DNA of 10,083 bases from positions 1 to 10,083 of the forward strand of contig DATHNI010000205.1 in NCBI GenBank assembly GCA_035486135.1, read 5' to 3'. Positions 1 to 7,737 of this stretch are shown piece by piece. Within the stretch, counting starts at the first letter, position 1. Each line of letters begins with the position of its first letter. The translations under genes were made by a program, and so were the position numbers. The notes beneath the pieces were generated by a model. It did no database searches. It saw nothing but the letters and a program-made list of their open reading frames with translations, and was not told the DNA's origin. Origin of the DNA: JASHVB01 sp035486135. GTDB taxonomy: Bacteria; Pseudomonadota; Alphaproteobacteria; Acetobacterales; Acetobacteraceae.

Positions 1-1505
1 CGACGCGGCCGCGCGGCGACGGGTAATGGCGGTGGGTCCCGCGTGGCCTGATGATCAGCCGATGCGCCCGCAGTAGAGGCAGTTGCCGGGCGACCGCCGC
101 CGCATGTCGGCGCTGCACGTCGTCGGGCTCCGCCGCGTCGGTGAACAGGAGTTGGCGGAGATCGCGATTGCGGAAGCCATTGATGGTGAATTCGCCCCGG
201 CTGATGGCATCGAGCAGTTTGCTGTCGCCAGGCAGGCGCATAGGGGTTCAGTGTGCGGACCTCACGGCCGTTGTGCCTGACCGGCTGGCAGAGCCGGGCA
301 GCCTGCGTGCCCAGCGGCGTGGTGTCCTCCACCGAAGCCAAGGCCCGCAGATACCGCTCGTTGGCCCCCTGCGAGGTCTCCGTGCGACGGTGCAGATCAG
401 CGACCCCCTTGCGCATCTGCTGCCAGGAAGGTTCGGCGGCAGGCTTGTCCGGCGGGACGCGGAAGGTCTTGAACCCGCTGACGTCGTTGATGGTCGTCTC
501 GACCCGCAGCAGGCTGCCTTGCTTGTCATACATCTTGATCGAGTTGTCCCCCAGCCGATGCTTGATCCGCAGCTCTTCGGGCCGCCGCTTCATGTCGGTG
601 GTCACCTCTGCCTCCAGGCGCGGCGGAATGTTGCCGGTGGCCGGCATCTTGCGGCCGAGGAACCGCAACACGTCCGGGCTGGAGAACGAGGTCATGCCGT
701 GGTGCACCGGCCGGGGATGCAGCCGCGCGAGGTATTGGGGGTCGCGGAACATGATGTCGGTGACCCACCCGCTCTGCACGGTCGTCCAGTAGTACGGCAG
801 GCGGGCTGGTTGGAACATCACCTCATGCCGCGGATTGAGTTCGTGCGCGATGGCATTCAGCAAACCGGGCCAGGCAACCCGCACCTGCTGGTCCATCAGC
901 TGCGTCCGTTCGGGGTCTTGCAGCCAAACGAAGCAGTTGTCGCGTTGCACGTATTGCAGGTCCGCCGCACCCATCGACCGTGCCAGCCATTCCCGGCCGT
1001 TGAGGCAGATCTGGATGGAGAATGGGAACCAGGCCTGGATGCGGGCATGCATGAACCCGAACAGCGGGTGCATTTGGTAGTGATAGAGATGCAGGCACAT
1101 TCGGTGGCGCGGCCCCAGGCGCAGCCGTTTCGCCTCGCGATCGCGCAGGATGTCGTACGACAGACAGGGTTCGACCGCGCCGAGAATGCAGATCAGTCCT
1201 TGCTTTATGCCGTCGGCCTCGGCGCAGTCGCCGGCGATCTGCTTCTTGCTGCCGCTGCTGTAATGCAGGTAGCGATAGGGGCGATGCGTGCGTTCAGCCA
1301 GCTCCTCGGAGGCGGCTTTCAGTTGTTCGGTCAACGCTGCCGCGTGTTTGGCAAAGTCTTTCAGCAACACGCGCACGAGTCCAAGATAGATCAGCACGCC
1401 GGCTTGATGCGCCAACTGCAGCAATGAACCGCGGAACAACTGCCGGTCGAAGCCGGACAGCGTGCCGGTGACGGCACCCGCATGTTTGGATAGAAACTCC
1501 CGCAC
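1..1505 (-). CDS. Conserved protein of unknown function, partial at the window edge, apparent frameshift near position 240
   Basis: The gene starts at GTG 1505, preceded by an AGGGAGGA ribosome site with 5-base spacing, and begins MREFLSKHAGAVTGTLSGFD. About 420 residues run in one frame to RTLNPY near 240, with recognisable stretches such as LYHYQMHPLFGFMHARIQ and KMYDKQGSLLRVETTIND. I know these from a bacterial family of about 440-460 residues, often annotated only as hypothetical; I cannot name a function. After NPY the family-like sequence (GDSKLLDAISRGEF, INGFRNRDLRQLL, LLRAHRLI) continues in another frame, whose codons start one base later. The original frame also stays open to the window edge, but its residues (WRQQTARCHQPG and on) look like noise. 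Removing one base between about 232 and 246 restores one reading frame. The C-terminal part looks like a winged helix (inference). The C-terminus lies outside the window. A sequencing error is an alternative to a real mutation. Confidence 0.72.
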   Translation of the reverse strand, partial: MREFLSKHAGAVTGTLSGFDRQLFRGSLLQLAHQAGVLIYLGLVRVLLKDFAKHAAALTEQLKAASEELAERTHRPYRYLHYSSGSKKQIAGDCAEADGIKQGLICILGAVEPCLSYDILRDREAKRLRLGPRHRMCLHLYHYQMHPLFGFMHARIQAWFPFSIQICLNGREWLARSMGAADLQYVQRDNCFVWLQDPERTQLMDQQVRVAWPGLLNAIAHELNPRHEVMFQPARLPYYWTTVQSGWVTDIMFRDPQYLARLHPRPVHHGMTSFSSPDVLRFLGRKMPATGNIPPRLEAEVTTDMKRRPEELRIKHRLGDNSIKMYDKQGSLLRVETTINDVSGFKTFRVPPDKPAAEPSWQQMRKGVADLHRRTETSQGANERYLRALASVEDTTPLGTQAARLCQPVRHNGREVRTLNPYAPAWRQQTARCHQPGRIHHQWLPQSRSPPTPVHRRGGARRRAAPTCGGGRPATASTAGASADHQATRDPPPLPVAARPR

Positions 1506-1589
1506 GGCGTTCCTCCCTGGCTGCTCTGGGGTCTTTGGTCGGAACCCAGTCTAGCCGGTCAGGAGTCGGCCGCTGTACCCCTTTTGGTT

Positions 1590-1604
1590 GCGGCCGGAGG
1601 CCGC
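1590..1604. other. GC-rich hairpin 3' of the hydroxylase gene
   Basis: A perfect 6-bp stem (GCGGCC / GGCCGC) around a GGA loop lies about 47 bases beyond the stop codon of the minus-strand hydroxylase gene. It could weakly terminate that transcript, but no T-run follows on either strand, so a standard intrinsic terminator is not supported. The rest of the 145-base gap 1506-1650 shows only the ribosome site of the leftmost gene. Confidence 0.25.
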
Positions 1605-1650
1605 GTTGTGAAGCTTGCCAGGCCAAATGCGATCGCCCTGGTCGTCCGGA

Positions 1651-4008
1651 TCACCCCACGGCACAGGCCGCCTGGATCGCCTGCCAGATTCGGTGTGGCA
1701 TGGCCGGCATGTCGATATGCGTGATACCGAATTCGGCCAACGCGTCGACCACCGCGTTCATGATAGCCGGCAATGAGCCAGCGCATCCGGCCTCGCCGCA
1801 GCCCTTAGCGCCGAGCGGATTGGTGCGCGCCGGCACGGGGTAGCTTTCGAATCCGAGCGATGGCAGATCGCCCGCGCGCGGCAGCCCGTAATCCATGAAG
1901 GATCCGGTCTGCAACTGGCCATCCTCGTCATAGGCGACCATTTCCAACAGTGCCTGGCCAAGCCCCTGGGCAATGCCACCATGCGCCTGCCCTTCCACCA
2001 GCATCGGATTAACCAGCACGCCGAAGTCGTTCACGGTGGCATAGCGCACGACTTCGACGATGCCGGTGTCCGGGTCCAGCTCGATCTCGGCGATATGGCA
2101 GCCGTTGGGAAAGGCCGATGGAACGCCCTTGAAGATATGGCTGACGTCCAGTGTCCGCGGCAGATTCTCGGGCAGGCTTTGCTCCAGCCGCAATCGTGCC
2201 GCCAACTCCATGATGCCGATCCCGATATCAGTCCCGGCAATGCTGAACCGTCCGCGGTAAAATTCGATATCAGCAGCGGACGCTTCCAGGACGTGCGCGG
2301 CAAGCAGCTTGCCACGTTCGACCACCAGCCCGCTGGCCTCGACGATCGCACCGCCGCTTTGCATCATCGAGCGCGATCCGCCGGTTCCCCCGCCGGCAAT
2401 CAGTTCGTCAGAATCGCCTTGCAGCAGCTTGATCTTGTCGAACGGGACATCGAGACGGTCGGACAGGATCTGGGCAAATGCCGAGGCATGGCCCTGGCCG
2501 TAATCCAACGTGCCGGTGATAATGGTGACAGTTCCGTCGGCTTCGAACCGGATACCACCCATCTCATTACCGGCATCTGCTGTCACTTCCAGATAGTGGC
2601 CGATGCCACGCCCTCGAACCCGGCCGCGCGCGCGACTTTCGGCCTGGCGCGCGGCATAGCCGTCCCAGTCCGCCGCCTTCAGCGCCTTGTCGAGCACGAC
2701 GGGAAATTCACCGCTGTCGTACAGCATCCCCGATGGTGCGCGATACGGCATTTGCTCCGGTTGGATATGATTGCGCCGGCGCAGCGCGACGTTGTCCATG
2801 CCGATCTCGCGCGCGGCGGTTTCGACCAACCGCTCCATGTAATAGTTGCCTTCCGGCCGTCCCGCACCGCGATAGGCGCCGACCGGCGTGGTGTTGGTGA
2901 ACACGCATTTGGTCGCGACCTCGATCAGCGGCGTGGCGTACACGCCGATGATGTTCTTCACCGTGTTCAATGTCGGCGGGATGGTGGTCGCATTGCTCAG
3001 CCAGGCACCAAGATTGCCGTAACCGGTCACCCGCAATGCGAGGAACTTGCCATCCGCGTCCAGCGCCAACCCGACGGTCATCTCATGGTCACGCCCGTGG
3101 CTATCGGACATGAAGCTTTCCGACCGTTCATCCGTCCATTTCACCGGTCGGCCAAGCGTTCGTGCTGCGTGCAGCAGGCAGATATACTCCGGATAGGCGG
3201 ATGCCTTCATGCCGAACGATCCGCCGACATTGCCGGTCAGGACACGGAGCTTCTCGACCGGAACACCGAGGATATTGCTCAGCAGATTGCGCTGGCCGAA
3301 CACGCCCTGGCAGCCGAGGCGAAGGATCAGGCGATCCTCCGCCGCATCGTATTCTCCGATCGCCGAGCGCGGCTCCATCGGGCATACGACGATGCGGCTA
3401 TTGCGCATTGATAATGTTGTGACGTGTGCGGCCCCGGCGAACGCCGCCGCGACTCTCTCGCTATCGCCATAGTGAAAGTCCAGGCACAGATTGCCCGGCG
3501 CATCGTCGTGCAGCAAAGGCGCATCAGGCGCCGCCGCGGCGCTTGCCGTCGTGACCGCGGGCAGCGGGTCGATATCGGCAAACACCGCCTCGGCCGCGTC
3601 TTTCGCTTGCTTGGCGGTCTCCGCCACCGCCATGGCGATCGGTTCGCCGACATAATGCACGCGATCGGTTGCCAGCGGCCGCTGCGCCGGCCGCGGTGTC
3701 GGTGAACCGTCGCGATGTTTTCCCCCCGCGGCGGGCATGTTGCGGATCCCGGCCGCGTCCAGTTCCTTCACCGTGATGATGGCGCGCACACCAGGCAGGT
3801 CGCGCGCGGCATCGGTGTCGATCGAACGCAGCACGCCATGCGCAACCCGGCTGCGCACCATGACGCCGTAGAGTTGACCGGGGTAATTCAGGTCGTCGCT
3901 GTAGCGACCCTGGCCGCGTAACAGAACCGGATCTTCCTTACGCGATACTGGCTGACCGACGGCAAATTTCTCACTCGTGAGCAATGCAGGGTCGAACGGT
4001 GCATTCAT
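1651..4008 (-). CDS. Xanthine dehydrogenase family protein, molybdopterin-binding (large) subunit, CoxL form II-like
   Basis: A 785-residue protein, normal for the large subunit of molybdenum hydroxylases (CO dehydrogenase, aldehyde oxidase, xanthine dehydrogenase), which oxidise a substrate at a molybdopterin cytosine dinucleotide site. The N-terminal aldehyde oxidase a/b hammerhead domain spans about residues 20-145; the molybdopterin-binding domain follows. Visible motifs: GGSFGMK (262-268), AYRGAGR (378-384, the form II loop; true CO dehydrogenase has AYRCSFR), GQGHASAF (504-511), VEGQAHGGIAQGLGQ (671-685) and GCGEAGCAG (736-744), where E739 is the expected catalytic glutamate. So it is probably not a CO dehydrogenase; the substrate is unknown. 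The start at 4008 has no strong ribosome site. It lies 94 bases downstream of modC on the same strand and could be read through from the mod operon. The usual FAD (medium) and iron-sulphur (small) subunit genes are not next to it. Confidence 0.93.
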   Translation of the reverse strand: MNAPFDPALLTSEKFAVGQPVSRKEDPVLLRGQGRYSDDLNYPGQLYGVMVRSRVAHGVLRSIDTDAARDLPGVRAIITVKELDAAGIRNMPAAGGKHRDGSPTPRPAQRPLATDRVHYVGEPIAMAVAETAKQAKDAAEAVFADIDPLPAVTTASAAAAPDAPLLHDDAPGNLCLDFHYGDSERVAAAFAGAAHVTTLSMRNSRIVVCPMEPRSAIGEYDAAEDRLILRLGCQGVFGQRNLLSNILGVPVEKLRVLTGNVGGSFGMKASAYPEYICLLHAARTLGRPVKWTDERSESFMSDSHGRDHEMTVGLALDADGKFLALRVTGYGNLGAWLSNATTIPPTLNTVKNIIGVYATPLIEVATKCVFTNTTPVGAYRGAGRPEGNYYMERLVETAAREIGMDNVALRRRNHIQPEQMPYRAPSGMLYDSGEFPVVLDKALKAADWDGYAARQAESRARGRVRGRGIGHYLEVTADAGNEMGGIRFEADGTVTIITGTLDYGQGHASAFAQILSDRLDVPFDKIKLLQGDSDELIAGGGTGGSRSMMQSGGAIVEASGLVVERGKLLAAHVLEASAADIEFYRGRFSIAGTDIGIGIMELAARLRLEQSLPENLPRTLDVSHIFKGVPSAFPNGCHIAEIELDPDTGIVEVVRYATVNDFGVLVNPMLVEGQAHGGIAQGLGQALLEMVAYDEDGQLQTGSFMDYGLPRAGDLPSLGFESYPVPARTNPLGAKGCGEAGCAGSLPAIMNAVVDALAEFGITHIDMPAMPHRIWQAIQAACAVG

Positions 4009-4102
4009 CTGGCAGAAACTTTCGCGACAATAACGGCGATATCACCCACGCCATATCCAACAGGATGTAGCGTGACAGCGCAACCCTGCGACGGTACCAC
4101 TC

Positions 4103-5182
4103 TCAGGTGTGAAGCACTTCGATCGAAGTGGACTTGATCAGTGCCAGCACCGGACCGCCGGGCGACAACTGCAATCGATCGATGGCGTCGGGCGTTACCC
4201 GTGCCAGCAGAGTACTGGTCTCCAATGCGATCTCCACCAACACCGATCGTTGTGCCGCTTGCGGCACGATCCGGCGCACTGTCCCCGGAATGATGTTGTG
4301 CAGGCTGATCGCATCGGGAGGCTTGCCGGCCAGGATCACCTCGCGAGCCGGAACGCGGACGCGACACTCGCTCCGCAACGGCGCGTCCAATAGCGGCACC
4401 AGGAAGCTGGCGCCGCCGCCTTCGAGACGAGTCAATTGCCGGGCCGCGTCATGCTCCGCCACGCGGCACAGCAGCAACGCGCCGGCATCGTCGCGCTGCG
4501 CCAGTGGCAGCTCGGCGCGCGATGCCACGTCCGACAGCGAGCCGCTGCCGATCACGCACCCCGCTTCGATCAGCACCATCGAATCGGCGAGTTGGATCAC
4601 TTCGTCCAGCGCGTGCGTCACATAGATGACGGGCAGGCGCAGTGCGGTCTTCAACCGCGTCAGATAGGGCAGGATCTCCGCCTTGCGCCCCGCGTCCAAG
4701 CTGGCAAGGGGCTCGTCCATCAACAGCAGATGCGGCTGCGCCAGCAACGCCCGGCCGATCGCCACGCGTTGACGCTCGCCGCCGGACAGCGTGTGCGGGC
4801 GCCGCGCCAGCAATCCGCCGATGCCAAGCAATTCCACCACCTCGTCGAACCGTATTGTTCCCCGCGCGGCCCGTCGCATGCCGAAGCGCAAATTGGTCGC
4901 AACCGACATATGCGGAAACAGCCTGGCATCCTGAAATACCAGCCCCACACGGCGTTTTTCCGGCGGGAGCCATATGCCGGCCGCGGTGTCGGCCAGCACC
5001 TGCCCATCCACCGCGACACGGCATTCGTCAGGGCGCAACAGACCGGCGGCGGCGATGATGATGGTGGACTTTCCGGCGCCCGATGGCCCGAACAGCACGG
5101 TCACCCCGGGGGTCGGGGTTTCAAACGCCATGTCCATCCGGATCGAGGGAAAATCGTGACGCAATCGGATCGCCAGGCTCAT
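4103..5182 (-). CDS. modC: Molybdate ABC transporter ATP-binding protein ModC
   Basis: The ATPase of the molybdate importer, acting at the inner face of the membrane with ModB. I place the start at ATG 5182 (MSLAIRLRHDF), which overlaps the modB stop as ATGA, giving 359 residues, the usual ModC length; a frame extension to 5218 would only add residues inside modB. Walker A is GPSGAGKST (32-40), the Q-loop glutamine is Q84 (VFQDARLFPHMSV), the signature is LSGGERQRVAIGRALL (132-147), Walker B is LLLMDEP (152-158), the D-loop SLD follows, and the switch histidine is in VTHALDE (about 187). The C-terminal part (about 290-355, ISLHNIIPGTV to ALIKSTSIEVL) is the TOBE/Mop molybdate-binding domain that separates ModC from other ABC ATPases. 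Last gene of the tight mod operon. Confidence 0.96.
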   Translation of the reverse strand: MSLAIRLRHDFPSIRMDMAFETPTPGVTVLFGPSGAGKSTIIIAAAGLLRPDECRVAVDGQVLADTAAGIWLPPEKRRVGLVFQDARLFPHMSVATNLRFGMRRAARGTIRFDEVVELLGIGGLLARRPHTLSGGERQRVAIGRALLAQPHLLLMDEPLASLDAGRKAEILPYLTRLKTALRLPVIYVTHALDEVIQLADSMVLIEAGCVIGSGSLSDVASRAELPLAQRDDAGALLLCRVAEHDAARQLTRLEGGGASFLVPLLDAPLRSECRVRVPAREVILAGKPPDAISLHNIIPGTVRRIVPQAAQRSVLVEIALETSTLLARVTPDAIDRLQLSPGGPVLALIKSTSIEVLHT

Positions 5183-5868
5183 CGGCCCAGCGCCGCGTTC
5201 AGCCTTTTGCCGATCCATTCCGACACCAGCAACCCGACCAATGCCAACATCAGCGAAACCAGCGACAATTTCGCGGCGGTTGCCTCACCGCCGGGCACTT
5301 GCAGCGCGGTATAGATCGCCAGCGGCAACGTCTGCGTCTGGCCGGGGATATTGGCGGCAAACGTGATGATCGCGCCGAACTCGCCCAGGCAGGTGGCATA
5401 CGCGACGATCCCGCCCACCAGGATGCCGGGCGACGCGAGCGGCAGCGTGATGGTGAACAACCGATCCAGCCGCCCCGCCCCCAGCGTACGCGCCGCTTGC
5501 TCCAGCCCGAGATCCGCGGCCTCCAGCGACAGCCGGACGGCGCGCACCATCACCGGGAAAGTCATGACCCCGGCGGCGAGGCTTGCACCGGCGGTGGTGA
5601 ACGCCAATCGTATGCCGAGCCACTCGTACAGCACCGACCCAATCGGCCCGCGGATGCCGAAGATGATCAGCAGCAGCCAGCCGGTGACCACGGGCGGCAG
5701 CACCAGCGGCAGGTGCACCAGAGCGTTCAACAGCGGGCGGCCGGGGAAGCGATAGCGCGTCAGCAGCCAGGCGGTCAGCACGGCGATCGGCAAGCCGCAG
5801 CCGACCGCACGTGCCGCGACTGCCAGCGTCAGCCGGACGGCAACCCACTCCTCCGGCGACAGGCCCAG
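5179..5868 (-). CDS. modB: Molybdate ABC transporter permease ModB
   Basis: Inner-membrane permease of the molybdate importer. About five to six hydrophobic segments are visible, for example LLNALVHLPLVLPPVVTGWLL and LSLVSLMLALVGLLVSEW, and the cytoplasmic EAA loop that docks ModC is EQAARTLGAGRLDRLFTITL (about 123-142). The first ATG/GTG/TTG-type start available in frame is TTG 5793, which gives 204 residues and cuts the first membrane helix in half. The frame is open further upstream, and the residues SPEEWVAVRLTLAVAARAV resemble the normal ModB N-terminus. I therefore propose a rare CTG start at 5868 (229 residues, usual family length), 9 bases after an AAGG ribosome site and overlapping the end of modA; CTG 5862 is a second choice. 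The product is certain, the exact start is not. The 3' end overlaps modC by four bases. Confidence 0.93.
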   Translation of the reverse strand: MGLSPEEWVAVRLTLAVAARAVGCGLPIAVLTAWLLTRYRFPGRPLLNALVHLPLVLPPVVTGWLLLIIFGIRGPIGSVLYEWLGIRLAFTTAGASLAAGVMTFPVMVRAVRLSLEAADLGLEQAARTLGAGRLDRLFTITLPLASPGILVGGIVAYATCLGEFGAIITFAANIPGQTQTLPLAIYTALQVPGGEATAAKLSLVSLMLALVGLLVSEWIGKRLNAALGR

Positions 5869-5869
5869 G

Positions 5870-6619
5870 CTATTCGACCTTGAAGCCGCGCTGCACGAAC
5901 ACCGCGCGTGCCTGCGGGCCCGCCAGGAACTTCAGCAGTGCGCGGGCGTCCGGCGTGTCGCCTGCTTTGACCAGGGCAAATGGATACGCCACCGGATCGT
6001 GGCTGCTGGCTGGGAATGTGCCCGCCACCATCACGGCTTTCGATACGGCGGCATCGGTGCCGTAGACGATTCCGGCCGGAGCCTCGCCGCGCTCCACCAG
6101 CAGCAAGGCTGCGCGGACATCCTCCGCACTGGCCAGGCGCGGGGAAACGCTGTCCCACCATCCGAGCTTCTTTAGCGCTTGTTCTGCATAGATGCCGGCC
6201 GGCACGTGCGCCGGATCACCCACCGAGAGCCGGCCGTTCGGGCCGAGCAATTTCAACAGGTCGAAACCTGGGCCGATCGTGACGTGCAGCGGCTTGTCGG
6301 TTGGCACCACCAGGACAAGGTCGTTGCCAAGCAGATCCTTGCGCGTGTCCGCCACGATCAGGTTCTTCTGCGCCAGGAAGTCCATCCATTTCTCATCGGC
6401 CGAGGCGAACACATTGGCCGGCGCACCCTGCGCGATCTGCTGCGCCAGGGTGGAGCTCGAGGCGAACGACATCTGCAACGGCGGATGGCCGGCCTGCGTC
6501 CACTGCTTGGCAATATCCTTCATCGCATCGGTCAGGCTGGCGGCGGCGAACACCGTCAGCCCTTGCGCGCGTGCCGCCAGAGGCACGAGCAATACACACA
6601 GGAACAGCAGGCAGCGCAT
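5870..6619 (-). CDS. modA: Molybdate-binding periplasmic protein ModA
   Basis: Periplasmic binding protein that delivers molybdate (or tungstate) to ModBC. It has 249 residues, with a signal peptide at 1-18 (MRCLLFLCVLLVPLAARA, then QG). Residues matching the known oxyanion ligands of E. coli ModA are present: S28 in FAAASLTDAM, the serine in SFASSSTLAQQI (51-62), A141 in HVPAGIYAEQAL, V168 in SAEDVRAALLLVERGEAP and Y186 in GIVYGTDA. The start ATG 6619 has a GAGAGG ribosome site 8 bases upstream. It lies 12 bases after the preceding binding-protein gene and is followed at once by modB, so the genes are almost surely co-transcribed from the promoter near 7640. Reads as an intact, standard ModA. 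Confidence 0.97.
   Translation of the reverse strand: MRCLLFLCVLLVPLAARAQGLTVFAAASLTDAMKDIAKQWTQAGHPPLQMSFASSSTLAQQIAQGAPANVFASADEKWMDFLAQKNLIVADTRKDLLGNDLVLVVPTDKPLHVTIGPGFDLLKLLGPNGRLSVGDPAHVPAGIYAEQALKKLGWWDSVSPRLASAEDVRAALLLVERGEAPAGIVYGTDAAVSKAVMVAGTFPASSHDPVAYPFALVKAGDTPDARALLKFLAGPQARAVFVQRGFKVE
5878..5881 (-). promoter_or_regulatory. Ribosome binding site supporting the CTG start of modB
   Basis: AAGG on the minus strand inside the last codons of modA, 9 bases before CTG 5868. It supports translation starting just after the modA stop (TAG, 5872-5870) and not at TTG 5793, where the preceding sequence (CGGTCGGCTGCGGC) offers no clear site. Confidence 0.4.
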
Positions 6620-6631
6620 GGATCAGGCCTC

Positions 6632-7609
6632 TCAAGGTTGCAGTGAATGGACACCGGCGAGCACGGCGTCGAGTTGTGTCTGTGACAACGCGTGGCCATA
6701 GACCACCGCGTTGAACACGGCGGCAAGCGTCACCGGGTCGCGGCCTTCGAGCCAGGCGAGCCCCGCCAATCGATTGATCGACGGTGGCTCCTCGACCCAG
6801 CCGAACGGCAGGCCCGGGTCGACGAACACGTGGGCCTCACGCACCGCCCGTACCGTCCGCCATGCTGCATCATGCATGACGGTATTCTGCATCGCCGGAT
6901 CGGAGAAGATCAGGATGTCCGGATCGAGCGTACGGATCGCGTCGATGCTGGACGTGCGGAACGATCCCTGGCCGTCCGGCGCGAGCACCTGCCAGCCGAG
7001 ATGGGTGAAGACCTCCGTGACGTCGGTGCCGGGCGCTGCGACCGTCAGGCCATCGGCACCCCGTGTATAGAGGACGCGCGGATGCGTATTGGGCGTTGCC
7101 GGCAAGGCCAACAGGGCTTCGGCGAACGTCGCCAGAGTCTCCGCCCGTTCCTCCCGATGCAGGATAGCCCCGAGCGTCCGGAACACATGCGGGATTTCGG
7201 CCAGGGAGCCGTCGAGCAAGATTGTCGGAATGCCGGTGCGCTGTTGGGTTTTCTGCGCCAGATCGGCGTAGCGCGGCGACACGGTCCCGTAGTCCAGAAT
7301 CAGGTCCGGCGTGAGTTGCTGGATCTTGTCGGTGACGTCTTCGCGTCCCGTCAGCCGCGGGATTTGCGGCAGTTTACCCGCCGCCGACGACAGCAACGCG
7401 CGGGCTGCGTCCGGGAGCGGCGACGGCCAACCCAGCATCAGGTCGGGCGCGACTGCCGCCAGCAACACTGCGGCCGGCGGACCGGCCGGCAGCACGCGCA
7501 CGAGCTGCTCCGGCACCTGCACCGCACGACCCGTGGCATCGGTAATCCGCCCCGCCAGCGTGTGATTCGACCAAAGCAGCAATGCAATTAGCAGCAACCG
7601 AACGGGCAT
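6632..7609 (-). CDS. ABC transporter substrate-binding protein, cobalamin/iron-siderophore (COG0614, BtuF/MolA-like) type
   Basis: A 325-residue exported binding protein. The start is ATG 7609, 6 bases after GAGGAG; an upstream GTG (7630) would add seven residues ahead of the signal peptide and is unlikely. The signal peptide is about 1-20 (MPVRLLLIALLLWSNHTLAG). The layout is that of helical-backbone (class III) binding proteins: DATGRAVQVPEQLVRVLPAG at the start of lobe one, LTPDLILDYG (99-108), a long connecting helix region, then lobe two with LDPDILIFSDP. In this fold the ligand is often B12, an iron chelate or heme, but MolA of Haemophilus binds molybdate. First gene of the operon, 12 bases before modA, with no permease or ATPase of its own in view. 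I infer a role in molybdenum (or tungsten) capture; the ligand cannot be read from sequence. Confidence 0.82.
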   Translation of the reverse strand: MPVRLLLIALLLWSNHTLAGRITDATGRAVQVPEQLVRVLPAGPPAAVLLAAVAPDLMLGWPSPLPDAARALLSSAAGKLPQIPRLTGREDVTDKIQQLTPDLILDYGTVSPRYADLAQKTQQRTGIPTILLDGSLAEIPHVFRTLGAILHREERAETLATFAEALLALPATPNTHPRVLYTRGADGLTVAAPGTDVTEVFTHLGWQVLAPDGQGSFRTSSIDAIRTLDPDILIFSDPAMQNTVMHDAAWRTVRAVREAHVFVDPGLPFGWVEEPPSINRLAGLAWLEGRDPVTLAAVFNAVVYGHALSQTQLDAVLAGVHSLQP

Positions 7610-7629
7610 GCCATTCTCCTCGCCTGCCA

Positions 7630-7653
7630 CGGTATATCCGCAAAACTATAGCG
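7630..7653. promoter_or_regulatory. Probable ModE operator in the divergent control region
   Basis: A 24-base inverted repeat: CGGTAT, 12 bases, ATAGCG, extending to CGGTATA and TATAGCG with 10 bases between. Half-site content (CGNTATA) and overall length equal the ModE box as I recall it from E. coli (CGTTAT-N12-ATAACG). It lies 20 bases upstream of the binding-protein start codon and 84 bases before the ModE-like gene. On the minus strand it contains a possible -10 element TATAGT (7650-7645), so a bound repressor would block transcription of the modABC operon. No good -35 sequence is evident. The remaining bases between the two divergent genes (7654-7737) show nothing more. Confidence 0.6.
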
Positions 7654-7737
7654 GCAACACGCGTCGAGGCGATATGCCGGATGCTCCGCGCAGGCGTATT
7701 GATCCCGAGGTGCCAAGCGTGGTTGGTTAGGCGCGTC

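Noticed and set aside
51..1427. Long plus-strand open frame (458 codons)
   Set aside because: It is antisense to the recognisable leftmost gene; the translation is arginine-rich and low in meaning, a common effect of GC-rich codon structure.
1981..3411. Long plus-strand open frame (476 codons)
   Set aside because: Antisense to the clearly conserved hydroxylase large subunit; no recognisable domains.
4030..4035. ModE half-site-like CGTTAT upstream of the hydroxylase gene
   Set aside because: No matching second half at the 12-base spacing on either side, so a second operator is not supported.
4005..4367. Possible small minus-strand gene overlapping the hydroxylase start
   Set aside because: It mostly covers the conserved TOBE-domain end of modC in another frame and has no family resemblance.
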